NCBI GenBank assembly: GCA_016935365.1
Contig: JAFGRB010000033.1
Coordinates: forward strand, 1-64,000
Length of the DNA stretch: 64,000 nt
From: Deltaproteobacteria bacterium
Lineage (GTDB): Bacteria > Myxococcota > B64-G9
Direction: 5' to 3'
Below, one piece after another: positions 50,517-59,950 of the stretch; position 1 is the first letter of the stretch; every line of letters starts with the position of its first letter. The translations under genes were made by a program, and so were the position numbers. Below the pieces are notes generated by a model that was given only the letters and a program-made list of their open reading frames with translations, searched no databases and had not been told where the DNA came from.

Positions 50517-50690
50517 GGGTGGATTGCCTGTGGATTGAATGTGGAAAGGGGCGGGGAGAACGTGGGGGATCCCTGTTGTTCGCCTGTGGATCTCGGCTGT
50601 GGATAGCTGCGGGGATTGTGTGTGGAATGACAGTGGATTTGTGCGCTGGAGAGCGTGGGCCCGAGGACACTTTGGCCTGTGGGGACCCGG
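50517..50690 (+). repeat. Diverged second block of TGTGGAT/TGTGGAA repeats, ~11-13 bp spacing
   Basis: ctgtggattga, atgtggaaagg, ctgtggatctc, ctgtggatagc, tgtggaatgac, cagtggatttg, cctgtggggac. Confidence 0.5.
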
Positions 50691-50790
50691 ACGCGGTGGG
50701 GGATCTGAGATGTGATTTTCTGATTGTATTCCGAGATCATGCATCATGGCATGCCAGTTGCAATGCAGGCTTGCAGAGAGGAAGGACCTC

Positions 50791-51876
50791 ATGCATGCCA
50801 TCTGGAAGGTCATCAAGCGGATCATCGCGGTCGCGGCCGTGCTGCCCGGGCTGGGCCCGGCCCTGCTGGCTGCCTGGGCCGGGGTCGTCGACGGCGAGCC
50901 CGAGAAGCCCATCCAGGTCTTCGACCGGCGCGGCAGGATCGTGGCCTTGCTGGACGCGGCCGGCAAGGGGGTCAGCCTGGCGCCGGCGTACACGCAGGTG
51001 GCATTCGGGCAGGTGGAGCCCAGGAGCCCTGGCCGGGTGGACCTGGCCCTGGACCTGGCCTGGCAGGCCCAGGCGCAAAAGGCCCTGCGGGAGGAGCTCC
51101 GAGACCAGGGCCTGGAGGCAGGCCTGGTGGCCGTGGAGCCCGGGACCGGCCGGGTGCGGGTCCTGGCCGCCTCCTGGAACGGGGCGCGCTTCTGCGACCT
51201 GCGGGCGCGCCGGCCGGCCGGCACGGCCATCAAGCCCCTGCTGCTGGCCGCCGCGCTGGAGCAGGGGCTGCGGCCCGAGAGCGCGCTGGACGAGGAGCCA
51301 GACGGGGAATCGCCGGGTCAGGTCTGGCGCCCTCGCAACTGCGAGGCCTGCGATTCCACGCCTCGGGTCGAGGACCTGCTCGGCTCCACCTGCACCTGCG
51401 CGCTGCATCTCACCCTGCGCCTGGGCCCGGAGGAGATCGCCCGCCAGGCGCAGAGCCTCTTGATCCGCTCTCCGCTCCCGCGCGAGCCCGCGGAGCTGGT
51501 CTTCGGAAGCCAGCTGGATCTCGTCGAGCTGACCGGGGCCATGGCGGCCATCTGGGCGGACGGCCTGGCCAGCGAGCCCGGCTTCGGCGCCCGGGCCCGA
51601 GGCGAGACAGGGCAGGCCCTGACGAGCCAGAACGCGACCGTGCTGGCGGGCCTGATCGAGCGGGCGGCTGGCGGGCTGCCGCTCGTGCGCGGCAGCACGG
51701 CCAGCGGCCGGGACGGCTGGGCGATCGCCTGCTCGCGGAGCCCCGAGCGCCTGTGCATCGGCGTGCGCGTGAGCGCGCCCCGGGGCCCGGGCCCGCCGCC
51801 GCTCCACCTGGCCCGCCTTGCCAGGCGCGTGCTCGAGCGCTTCCACCTGTCCGTGATCGGCGCCAGCTCGGATTGA
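50791..51876 (+). CDS. Penicillin-binding-protein-like transpeptidase domain, catalytic motifs degenerate
   Basis: RPAGTAIKPLLLAAALEQGLRPESALDEEP; STCTCALHLTLRLG; ELVFGSQLDLVELTGAMAAIWADGL; VRGSTASGRDGWAIACSRSPERLCIGV. Confidence 0.65.
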   Translation: MHAIWKVIKRIIAVAAVLPGLGPALLAAWAGVVDGEPEKPIQVFDRRGRIVALLDAAGKGVSLAPAYTQVAFGQVEPRSPGRVDLALDLAWQAQAQKALREELRDQGLEAGLVAVEPGTGRVRVLAASWNGARFCDLRARRPAGTAIKPLLLAAALEQGLRPESALDEEPDGESPGQVWRPRNCEACDSTPRVEDLLGSTCTCALHLTLRLGPEEIARQAQSLLIRSPLPREPAELVFGSQLDLVELTGAMAAIWADGLASEPGFGARARGETGQALTSQNATVLAGLIERAAGGLPLVRGSTASGRDGWAIACSRSPERLCIGVRVSAPRGPGPPPLHLARLARRVLERFHLSVIGASSD

Positions 51877-52105
51877 GCCTGGCTACATCCGAGAGCTGGG
51901 AATGGGTGGTATACCACAAGCAGCAGCGAAGGCGATGACGGTACTGGAAGACACTTCGGTTGGGTCCCTTGCTCTGCGCAGGCAAGGGTCTGCGGAACCG
52001 CGCTCACCGCGCTCACACGTTGACAGGCCGCGCCCGGCGTGACAGGCTGCGCAGCGAGAACGCGGATTCCTGCCCGGCTTCGCCGGCAAGGGACAGGGGG
52101 CAGCC

Positions 52106-52960
52106 GTGAACGTGAAGGGACGCTGGCTCAAGAAATCGACCATGTGGCGCAAGATCTCGCTCAACACCTGGCACACGCCCGACAACGCCACGATCTATGG
52201 GCTGCTCGACATCGACGTGGGCCCGCTGCAGGACTACCTCGCCGCCCGCAGCGAGGCCACGGGCGTCAAGTGCACCCTGACCCACGCCGTCACGCGCGGA
52301 CTGGCCCTGCTGCTGCACAGGTACCCCGAGTGCAACGTGCTGGTCCGCAGGCGCAAGATCTGGGTCCGGGACGACGTGGACATCTTCCACCAGGTCGCCA
52401 TGCCGCTCGAGGGCGAGAAGGACAAGGCCGATCTCTCGGGCGCCACGATCCGCAAGGCCGACACCAAGACGGTCGACGAGATCGCCAAGGAGCTCCGGGA
52501 GCGGGCCCTGGCCGTCCGCAAGAAGAAGGACGGCGAGATGGCCAAGAGCCGCTCGATGCTCTTCCGCATCCCCAACTTCCTGCTCAAGTGGATCATGAAG
52601 TTCATCGACTGGGTCTCCTACACGCTGAACCTGAGGATGCCCGGCACGCCCCGCGACCCCTTCGGCGGGGCCATGGTCACCAGCGTGGGCATGTTCGGCA
52701 TCAAGCTGGCCTTCGCGCCGCTGGTGACCTTCTCCAGGGTGCCGATCATCATCCTGGTGGGCCAGGTGGAGGACCGGGCCGTGGTGCGGGACGGCCAGGT
52801 CTGCATCCGGCCCATGGTCTCGTTGACCGCCACCATGGATCACCGGGTCCTGGACGGCTTCCAGGCCGGGCGGATGGCGCAGTCCATGAAGGAGCTGCTC
52901 GAGAAGCCGGAGCTGCTCGACAGGCCCGACGGCCGGGCAGAGAGCGCCGGGGCCGCCTGA
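52106..52960 (+). CDS. Stand-alone 2-oxoacid dehydrogenase acyltransferase (E2) catalytic-domain protein
   Basis: VKCTLTHAVTRGLALLLHRYPECN; SLTATMDHRVLDGFQAGRMAQSMKELLE (HRxxDG); no lipoyl domain. Confidence 0.75.
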   Translation: MNVKGRWLKKSTMWRKISLNTWHTPDNATIYGLLDIDVGPLQDYLAARSEATGVKCTLTHAVTRGLALLLHRYPECNVLVRRRKIWVRDDVDIFHQVAMPLEGEKDKADLSGATIRKADTKTVDEIAKELRERALAVRKKKDGEMAKSRSMLFRIPNFLLKWIMKFIDWVSYTLNLRMPGTPRDPFGGAMVTSVGMFGIKLAFAPLVTFSRVPIIILVGQVEDRAVVRDGQVCIRPMVSLTATMDHRVLDGFQAGRMAQSMKELLEKPELLDRPDGRAESAGAA

Positions 52961-52995
52961 GATCCGACCCCCGATTCCCGATCCTGGCCCGGACG

Positions 52996-53004
52996 TGGTA
53001 TAAT
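52996..53004 (+). promoter_or_regulatory. Extended -10 TGGTATAAT
   Basis: acgtggtataatccg, 26 bp upstream of the ORF start 53030. Confidence 0.45.
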
Positions 53005-53029
53005 CCGATCAGTCGATAAACGGGGGGAG

Positions 53030-54412
53030 ATGAGCCGGGGTGAAGCGATGAAGCGCGGAATTCCTGGTCGATTTCTCGTCTCCTTGTGCTGTCTCTGTCT
53101 GGCTGCGGCCGGCTGCTTCCGGTCGGGCTTTGCCGACGATCCGGACGGCGAGCCCGGTCCAGGCTTCTCGTTTGCCGGCGCCGGCGGCGCCTTCAGCGGC
53201 GATCAGGGCATCGTGGTGATATGGGCCGAGGCCCGCGGGGGGGATGGCAGCGAGGTCTACAGCGTCTTTCGCAGCACGGTCGCCGGCGACTACGACTTCG
53301 AGGCTCCCGTGGCCGAGCTGCCGGCCGGCAGCATCATGTTCCTGGACGAGGAGCCCGCGAGCCTGCCCGAGCTCGTGCACCACTACGTGGTCCGGGCTTC
53401 CTTCGAGGGCTACGCCGACGACAACCTGCGTGAGGTGAGCGCCTGCGTGCCGCGAGCCCAGGGCCCGAATCCGGACGTCTTCCTCTTCGACGGGGTGGGC
53501 GGGGCCTTCGCGGTCCAGGACGGGATCGTCGTGGTCTGGAACGGAGCCCGGGGCGGCGACGGCAGCGAGGAATACCGCGTCTACCGCGCGAGCGAGTCCG
53601 TGGACTACGACTTCGGCCGGCCGCTGGCCGTGCTGGGCGCGGGGTCCATCCTCTACCTGGACAGCGATCCGGTCGCGGAGCCCGGCAAGACCTTCTCCTA
53701 CGTGGTCCGGGCCCTGTACCAGGGCGTGGAGCACGGCAGCACCGGCCGGGAGGCCAGCGCGCGGGTACCCGAGCCCGACGAGCCCAGCCTGCGCTTCATG
53801 GGCGCGAGCGGGGCCATCTACCTGCGGGGCGAGGTGAACCTGTTCTGGACCGGGGCCTGGGGCGTGGACCCGGCCCAGGTCGAGTACCGGGTCTACCGCT
53901 CGATGAGCTCGGGCGGCCAGGACTTCGGCTCCCCGCTGGCCAGTCTGCCGGCCGGCTCGGTCACCTACTGCGACGAAGCCCTGCCCGACCTGAGCGATGG
54001 CACCGAGTACTTCTACGTGGTAAGGGCTTTCTACGACGGCCATGAGGACACGAACCTCGGCGAGGTCAGCGCCGAGGTGGCCGCCGAGGGGCGGGACGTC
54101 TTCTCCTGCCCGGCCGAGATGGTCAACGTCGACCGCATGTACTGCATCGACCGGGACCAGCACGCGGGCCAGCCCTGGCAGAGCGCGGTCCAGATCTGCC
54201 ACAGCGAGGGCAAGGAGCTCTGCCGCCTGATCCAGTGGTACACGGCCTGCGTCACCGCAGGCGCCGAGCTCAACGACATGACCGACTCCTACGAGTGGGT
54301 CCAGGACTCGTACTCGGCCGACATGTCGCTCAAGGCTGGCTACGGCTCGTGCGACTACATCAGCTACCACGACCGCAGTGGGGCCTACGACTTCCGCTGC
54401 TGCCTCGAGTGA
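53030..54412 (+). CDS. Lipoprotein with three FnIII-like repeats and truncated FGE-sulfatase-like C-terminal region
   Basis: Repeats ending 'YVVRAxYxG'; C-term CPAEMVNVDRMYCIDRDQHAGQPWQSAVQICHSEGKELCRLIQWYTAC. Confidence 0.7.
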   Translation: MSRGEAMKRGIPGRFLVSLCCLCLAAAGCFRSGFADDPDGEPGPGFSFAGAGGAFSGDQGIVVIWAEARGGDGSEVYSVFRSTVAGDYDFEAPVAELPAGSIMFLDEEPASLPELVHHYVVRASFEGYADDNLREVSACVPRAQGPNPDVFLFDGVGGAFAVQDGIVVVWNGARGGDGSEEYRVYRASESVDYDFGRPLAVLGAGSILYLDSDPVAEPGKTFSYVVRALYQGVEHGSTGREASARVPEPDEPSLRFMGASGAIYLRGEVNLFWTGAWGVDPAQVEYRVYRSMSSGGQDFGSPLASLPAGSVTYCDEALPDLSDGTEYFYVVRAFYDGHEDTNLGEVSAEVAAEGRDVFSCPAEMVNVDRMYCIDRDQHAGQPWQSAVQICHSEGKELCRLIQWYTACVTAGAELNDMTDSYEWVQDSYSADMSLKAGYGSCDYISYHDRSGAYDFRCCLE

Positions 54413-54422
54413 TCGACCGCCA

Positions 54423-55070
54423 TCAGTCCGGTCGTTGCTGCTTGACGACCTCGTGGACGAGCTCGGTCAGGCGCGAGAGCTGCTCGGGCGGGCCGCTGAG
54501 CAGCAACCCCATGCCCTGGCGTCCCTCGACCCGGTCCACCCAGCGCACCTCGGCCACGAGCTCGATGGACGAGCGGAGGCGGGAGGGCTGCAGGCGGACG
54601 GGGAACTGGCTGCCCGGCTCTGCCAGCGGGCCGTCGGTCCGCAGGAAGATGCCCCGGGTGGAGATGTCGGCGGTCTCGCCGGAGTGGGACTTGCCGTCGA
54701 GCGTGTAGCTCGCGCGGATCTCGGCCTTGTAGCGCGGGGCGGCCCGCCGGGCCGAGGGCTTCCACATGCCGTCGGCAAAGGCGCACATGCGCTCAAAGCG
54801 CTTGGCGTCCGCCGGGATGATCTCCAGTGTCACCCCCCGGGGCTTGTCCGGCTCCGGGCGCTCGCGGACCACCTGCACGGTCGCCTTCATGGGAAAGAGC
54901 ACGTTGGAGCCCTCGACGCAGATCTGGATGTCGAGCGACTGTCCGGCGCCCATCCGGCCCACCGAGGGGTAGAAGAGCAGGCGCTCGCTGCGGTCGAGGA
55001 TGGAGTGATCCAGCAGCTCCTGGCTGGAGTACTCGAGCAGGATCCAGTCCGGTTTCTTCTTGCTCGCCAA
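54423..55070 (-). CDS. PilZ domain protein
   Basis: RRAAPRYKAEIRASYTLDGKSHSGETADISTRGIFLRT (RxxxR and DxSxxG). Confidence 0.8.
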   Translation of the reverse strand: MASKKKPDWILLEYSSQELLDHSILDRSERLLFYPSVGRMGAGQSLDIQICVEGSNVLFPMKATVQVVRERPEPDKPRGVTLEIIPADAKRFERMCAFADGMWKPSARRAAPRYKAEIRASYTLDGKSHSGETADISTRGIFLRTDGPLAEPGSQFPVRLQPSRLRSSIELVAEVRWVDRVEGRQGMGLLLSGPPEQLSRLTELVHEVVKQQRPD

Positions 55071-55136
55071 GGGCTTCTCCCCGGGGATCGAGATGAGGGC
55101 AGGATAGCGGATCCGGGGTCGGGATGCAACAGCGCG

Positions 55137-56123
55137 TCAGGTGGCTGTCAGGGCGCCGTGGGCCCGCCAGACGGCGTGCGCGGGCGCATCCCCGGCCGCG
55201 AAGCGCGCGATCGCGTCCGGCGGCGGAGCTGACGGATGCCTCTCGCGCCACCGGGCGATGACCCAGCTGCGGTGATCGCGGGCTTCTCTCTCTCGGGTGC
55301 AGCCCGGCTCGTCGATCCGGACGCCGGCGGAGCTGCGCTCCAGGCGATAGCGGGCCGGATCGTCTCCCAGGCCGGTGTAGGTCGCCCGGAGGGCCGGGCC
55401 GGTGTAGTCGGCCCGGTACAGGCCGCAGATCAGCTCGGTGTCGTTGTCGGGCCCGGTGCGGTTGAGGGTGACGCAGGGGACGACGAGGTAGAGGGTGGGG
55501 GAAGCGGGCTTGTGGTCGGCCAGGTCGATGGCGACCTGCCGGGCCTGGAGCCGGGCGCAGACCACGGCCAGGTAGAGGCTGCGGAGAGCGGGATCGACCT
55601 GGTCTTCATCCCGCAGCGCGGCTGCGCGGTCCCGGCCCTCGGAGCGGAAGACCTCGGCCAGCTCGTCCGCGAAGGGCCCTTCCGCCCCCGCCAGCATGGC
55701 GTGCAGCGCCCCGCAGCAGTCCGAGTCCTGCCCGTAGCGATCGAGCTTGCCGTAGCGCTCGCCCTGGCCGGCCGGCTGGATGCCCACGTGGGAGTTGACC
55801 TTGACCAGCAGGACCTTGCCCGCCTCCCGGGAGGCGGGCAGCGCGTAATGGTGCTCGGCCACGTGGACCGCGCCCCACTCGTAGCGCGCGCCCAGGTTGG
55901 CCAGCCGAAAGGCCGACGGCAGGTCCTGCTTGAGGGCCGGCAGCAGGACCCGGGCGAAGTCCGCCTGGAAGACCTCGACGCACTCGCGCTCCGACTCGTC
56001 GGCGCAGGCGATGTGGAAGGCGCCCACGACCGGAAAGCCGAGCGCGCCGGCCGCATGCCGGAGCGCTGCGCAGACGGTGGGCAGCGGGGACTCGACGCCC
56101 AGCAGGTCGAGGATCGGGCGCAT
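55137..56123 (-). CDS. Conserved-looking hypothetical protein (328 aa)
   Basis: MRPILDLLGVESPLPTVCAALRHAAGALGFPVVGAFHIACADESERE.. continuous ORF between coherent neighbours. Confidence 0.6.
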   Translation of the reverse strand: MRPILDLLGVESPLPTVCAALRHAAGALGFPVVGAFHIACADESERECVEVFQADFARVLLPALKQDLPSAFRLANLGARYEWGAVHVAEHHYALPASREAGKVLLVKVNSHVGIQPAGQGERYGKLDRYGQDSDCCGALHAMLAGAEGPFADELAEVFRSEGRDRAAALRDEDQVDPALRSLYLAVVCARLQARQVAIDLADHKPASPTLYLVVPCVTLNRTGPDNDTELICGLYRADYTGPALRATYTGLGDDPARYRLERSSAGVRIDEPGCTREREARDHRSWVIARWRERHPSAPPPDAIARFAAGDAPAHAVWRAHGALTAT

Positions 56124-56173
56124 GTCTCCTCCCGGGCCCCCCGGAGCATCCACCGGGAGAATAGCACACGGTC

Positions 56174-57625
56174 TTATGGGAAGTGGAGATCGAGGGCCCA
56201 GGCCTCCCACTTCTTCTGGAAGGCGTCCATGTCCTCGCCTTCCTCGCCGAGGATCCGGCGCAGCGTCTTGTAGCCGGTCGGATCCTCGGCCTGGTGCTTG
56301 AGGAAGGCGTGGTAGTACTCGCGCAGCAGGCCCTTTTGCTGGAGGTAGTAGCACAGGTAGCGAGCCTGGGCGTAGTTGTCGCCGCTGTCGCGCAGGTAGA
56401 AGTCGTCGTCGCTGGTCGAGGTCAGCGCCTCGAAGGAGGGCAGCCGGCCGTCCTGAATGGCCTGCTTGAGCCCGGCCAGCCGCCAGTTGGTGAAGCCCAC
56501 GATCTTGCCGTCGCGCTCGCCGCACTGCTCGTACAGCGAGCCCATGCCCTCGTTGAACCAGGACGGGCAGTTCGGGAAGTTGGCGCCCACGAAGGGGTGG
56601 ACGATCTCGTGGACCAGGGTCCCGCCCCCGGTCTCGATGTTCATGATCAAGGCCTTCTGCCTGGCCGCGAAGTAGCCGTACGGGGTCGAGGGCTTGTCGC
56701 CGAAGATCTCCCAGGTGTGCTTGCGGTAGCTCTCCTCGTCGCGGAACAGCCAGATGTCGAGGATCTCGGGCGGGTCCTTGTCGAAGAAGTCCTTCTTGAG
56801 CAGGTCCACGGCCCACTTGACCGTCTTGCGGGCGCGCTGGCGCACGCGCGCGGGGCGCTCGTCGCCGACGACCACGAAAGGCGGCTGGACCACCACGCTG
56901 AAGCCCCTGGACGGGATGCGCTTGGCGAGCTTCATCACGTGCTGGGCGTAGTCCGCCCGGCTGTGGCCCTGGGGCGGGGGCGGCGGGCGGATCGTGCCGG
57001 CCTTGAGGCGCAGGCGCACGACGGTCCAGCGGTCCGGGGCGTACTTGAGCGGCCAGAGCTTCATGAACTTGCGCCGGTCCACGCGCTGGTAGCCCCCGTC
57101 CTTCCAGGCCGGCTCGTGGTAGACGACCTGGTCGTACTCCGGCTCGTAGCCGAGCACCAGGCGGAAGTGCTCCGATGCGCCGGCCCCCAGGTCGTAGTGG
57201 GTGCAGACGATGGACGGCACGCCGGAGAGCAGGTCGGCGTGCAGCTCGGCGAAGATCGCCTCCAGCCCCTCCGCGGCCCGGCCTGCATCCACGTGGTACC
57301 AGACCTCGCCCGGCTCGAAGCCGATCGCCTCCAGGGCGCGCTTGAGCTCGGCGGTGTACAGGCCGCGCCCGAGGGACGGATCGAGCCCGCTGGCTTCGAA
57401 GACCGCGTCCTGATCCACTTCCTGGCCCAGCTTGCGAAGCCACATCTCGGCACAGGCCTCGCCGCAGAAGTCCGGCTTCTGCTGGACGTGCTCCACGTCC
57501 TCGATCAGCACGGCCTGGTATGCGGTCCGGGCCTCCCGGCCGGCCGCCGCCGCGCCGGCCGGCTCGTCGCAGGCGAGGATGCAGAGCCCCAGGCCGATGC
57601 ATGCACAGAAGCGCGATCGCGTCAT
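56174..57625 (-). CDS. Lipoprotein with C39-like papain-fold region and HExxH metalloprotease-like region
   Basis: VQQKPDFCGEACAEMWLRKLG..SEHFRLVLGY; GGGTLVHEIVHPFVGANFPNCPSWFNEGMGSLYE. Confidence 0.75.
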   Translation of the reverse strand: MTRSRFCACIGLGLCILACDEPAGAAAAGREARTAYQAVLIEDVEHVQQKPDFCGEACAEMWLRKLGQEVDQDAVFEASGLDPSLGRGLYTAELKRALEAIGFEPGEVWYHVDAGRAAEGLEAIFAELHADLLSGVPSIVCTHYDLGAGASEHFRLVLGYEPEYDQVVYHEPAWKDGGYQRVDRRKFMKLWPLKYAPDRWTVVRLRLKAGTIRPPPPPQGHSRADYAQHVMKLAKRIPSRGFSVVVQPPFVVVGDERPARVRQRARKTVKWAVDLLKKDFFDKDPPEILDIWLFRDEESYRKHTWEIFGDKPSTPYGYFAARQKALIMNIETGGGTLVHEIVHPFVGANFPNCPSWFNEGMGSLYEQCGERDGKIVGFTNWRLAGLKQAIQDGRLPSFEALTSTSDDDFYLRDSGDNYAQARYLCYYLQQKGLLREYYHAFLKHQAEDPTGYKTLRRILGEEGEDMDAFQKKWEAWALDLHFP

Positions 57626-57756
57626 GGGGACCTCCTTTCCGACAACTCCAGCATGCCACGGGCCGGCCGCATCGTGGGTAAACAGACGGTAACGAGCATT
57701 GTATCACCAGCGCAACGCGGATAGGATCGATCCCTGGCAAGCCGAGGGAGGCCGAG

Positions 57757-59271
57757 ATGAAGCCCAGGGGACCGGTGCTCGCAGGAATGCTCATGCTCTT
57801 GCCGCTCGCCTGCACGGGCACGGTCGGCTCGACATCCGACGCCGGAGAGGGCCTCGACGCCCGGGAAGCGGACGGCGCGGACGGTCAGGCTGCGGACGAC
57901 GGGACGGCGGGAGGCGACCGCGCCCGGGACGCGGGAGACGCCGGCTCCGATGGCGCCGACGGCGGACCGGACGGCGCCGACGCCGGGGGCGATACCGGCT
58001 CCGGCTGCGCTACCCTGCGGGTCGAGACCGTGGACAGCGCGAGCGTGATCCCCGCGCCCTCCGGGCCCATGCCCGCGCCGGGTGTGCCCTTCGTCATCCC
58101 CGAGACCGGCGTCTCGATCGCGCGCATTTCGGACAGCGTCGACGCCGGGGGCTTCGCCTCGTTCTACACCAACGGCTACAGCCGCTTCAGCCCGGCCAAC
58201 CTGAGCGGCGAGTACGTGACCGCCTTCGCCTCCAACGGAGGCGCGGCCATCTACCGCCTGGCCGATCGCGCCGTGGTGGCCACGCTCCAGGTGGGCGAGC
58301 CCAACGAGCTCCACTGGGACTCGAGCGGGGCGGCGGGCACGGACACGCACCTGTACTACCGCACCGGCGCCCAGCTGCGGCGCCGGGACGTCCTGCTGGG
58401 CGAGGGCAGCGACGAGCTGGTCCACGACTTCACGGCCGAGTACCCCGGCGCCGGCGCGGCCATCAACGGCGTCGAGGGGGCGCCCTCGGCGGACATGCGC
58501 TACTGGGCATTCCAGATCTGCGATTCGATGGACGGCTCCGGCCAGTGCCGGGGTATCCGGGACGTGATCGTCTACGACGCGCAGGCCGATGCGATCGCGG
58601 GCCGGCTCCGCGATCGCCACCCGAGCTTTCCGACCCCGAACTTCGTGGACATGGCGCCGAGCGGATCGGCGATCGTCGTCGGTACCTGCGCCGGCAACGA
58701 TCCGCCCTTCAACGGCCCGTATGCCTGGACGCGGGACTTCCAGCGGCCCGTGCGACTGAGCACCAACTGCTCCCATTCGGGCTGGGCCTGGAGCGCGGAG
58801 GGCAAGCAGCTCTACGTGTCCCAGGACCCCTGCGGGGCGAACAACGACGAGCGCACCTTCACCTGCGACTACATCATGGCGGTCGACGTGGACGACGCGG
58901 AGGGCTGGGAAGAGCGGGTGCCGATCCTCTACTGCGGCGACATCGGCTGGGGCGTCGGCTTCCACCTGGGGCGCATCTACTTCCCCGAGGTCGCGGGCTG
59001 GTTCTTCATCTCGACCTACACGGAGCGCCAGGGCTGGGCGGCGGACCAGCTCTTCTTCGTCGAGATCGAGCCCGCCGATCGAGATCCGCGCCTCTTTAGG
59101 GTCGCGCCCACGCTCAACAGCTACGAGGGCTACTGGAGCGAGGCCTTCGCCTCGCTGGACTTCCAGGCCCAGCACGTCTACTGGGGCGCGAACTGGTCGG
59201 GCCAGGAGGCGCTCCAGCTCTACCAGGCGACGCTCTGCACGGGCTGGTGGGAGGCGCTGGCCGGGCGCTGA
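57757..59271 (+). CDS. Lipoprotein, beta-propeller-like, with Asp/Gly-rich linker
   Basis: MLMLLPLACTGTVG lipobox; DGADGGPDGADAGGDTGSG linker; continuous ORF. Confidence 0.65.
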   Translation: MKPRGPVLAGMLMLLPLACTGTVGSTSDAGEGLDAREADGADGQAADDGTAGGDRARDAGDAGSDGADGGPDGADAGGDTGSGCATLRVETVDSASVIPAPSGPMPAPGVPFVIPETGVSIARISDSVDAGGFASFYTNGYSRFSPANLSGEYVTAFASNGGAAIYRLADRAVVATLQVGEPNELHWDSSGAAGTDTHLYYRTGAQLRRRDVLLGEGSDELVHDFTAEYPGAGAAINGVEGAPSADMRYWAFQICDSMDGSGQCRGIRDVIVYDAQADAIAGRLRDRHPSFPTPNFVDMAPSGSAIVVGTCAGNDPPFNGPYAWTRDFQRPVRLSTNCSHSGWAWSAEGKQLYVSQDPCGANNDERTFTCDYIMAVDVDDAEGWEERVPILYCGDIGWGVGFHLGRIYFPEVAGWFFISTYTERQGWAADQLFFVEIEPADRDPRLFRVAPTLNSYEGYWSEAFASLDFQAQHVYWGANWSGQEALQLYQATLCTGWWEALAGR

Positions 59272-59274
59272 GGC

Positions 59275-59889
59275 TCAGGGCCAGTTCCAGTGCCGGGGGC
59301 GGGAGTCGAAGAGGATCTGGCCCCAGAGGTACATCTGACCCGGCTCGATGACGAGCGGGATGCGGTCCTGCTTGCGCTGCCAGGGCTTGTAGGCGTACAT
59401 GGCCAGCTCGCTGCAGTAGAATCGATCGCTGTCCTGCACGCCCACCAGGCCCGCGAAGTCGTAGGGCTTGCCGATGACCGCCCGGGCGCGCGCCAGCGCC
59501 TCGTCGCCCCGGCCCCCGATCGACCAGACCGGACGGACGAGCAGGACCCGGTGGCTCTTGCCGATGAAGCGCTTGAGCGAGGTCGTGTGCACGCCGGACG
59601 ACTCGGACTCGATGACCTCGTCGCGGTCCCAGTCGAGCACGGCCGCGTGGCTGATGGGCGTGCCGGTGGCGGTGGTGACCAGGTGATCGGTCACGTGGTA
59701 GCCGCGGGTGATCAGCCAGTCGCCGTTGGCGCCCAGCTCGCGGACGGCGTTGAGGATGATCTCGCTCTGGGCCTCGAAGACCTCCTTGTCGGGCGGCCGG
59801 ACGACCGGCGGGACCGAGCAGGCTAAGGCCGCGAGCAGGGGCAACAGGGACGAAAGCAGCGGACCGAGCGGCGTGCGGCTGGGCCTCAT
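59275..59889 (-). CDS. YiiX/YebB-like papain-fold (NlpC/P60 superfamily) lipoprotein
   Basis: NGDWLITRGYHVTDHLVTTATGTPISHAAVLD; GKPYDFAGLVGVQDSDRFYCSELAMYAY. Confidence 0.75.
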   Translation of the reverse strand: MRPSRTPLGPLLSSLLPLLAALACSVPPVVRPPDKEVFEAQSEIILNAVRELGANGDWLITRGYHVTDHLVTTATGTPISHAAVLDWDRDEVIESESSGVHTTSLKRFIGKSHRVLLVRPVWSIGGRGDEALARARAVIGKPYDFAGLVGVQDSDRFYCSELAMYAYKPWQRKQDRIPLVIEPGQMYLWGQILFDSRPRHWNWP

Positions 59890-59950
59890 CCGAAAACTCC
59901 TTGCTCTCGCTTCGATATCATAGACACTACGGCGGGAGAATCAAGAGCCT

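Noticed and set aside
51999-52090. ccgcgctca x2, tgacaggc x2 and ccggcttcgccgg as a mobile-element end
   Set aside because: Short motifs, no transposase or target duplication; consistent with chance in GC-rich intergenic DNA
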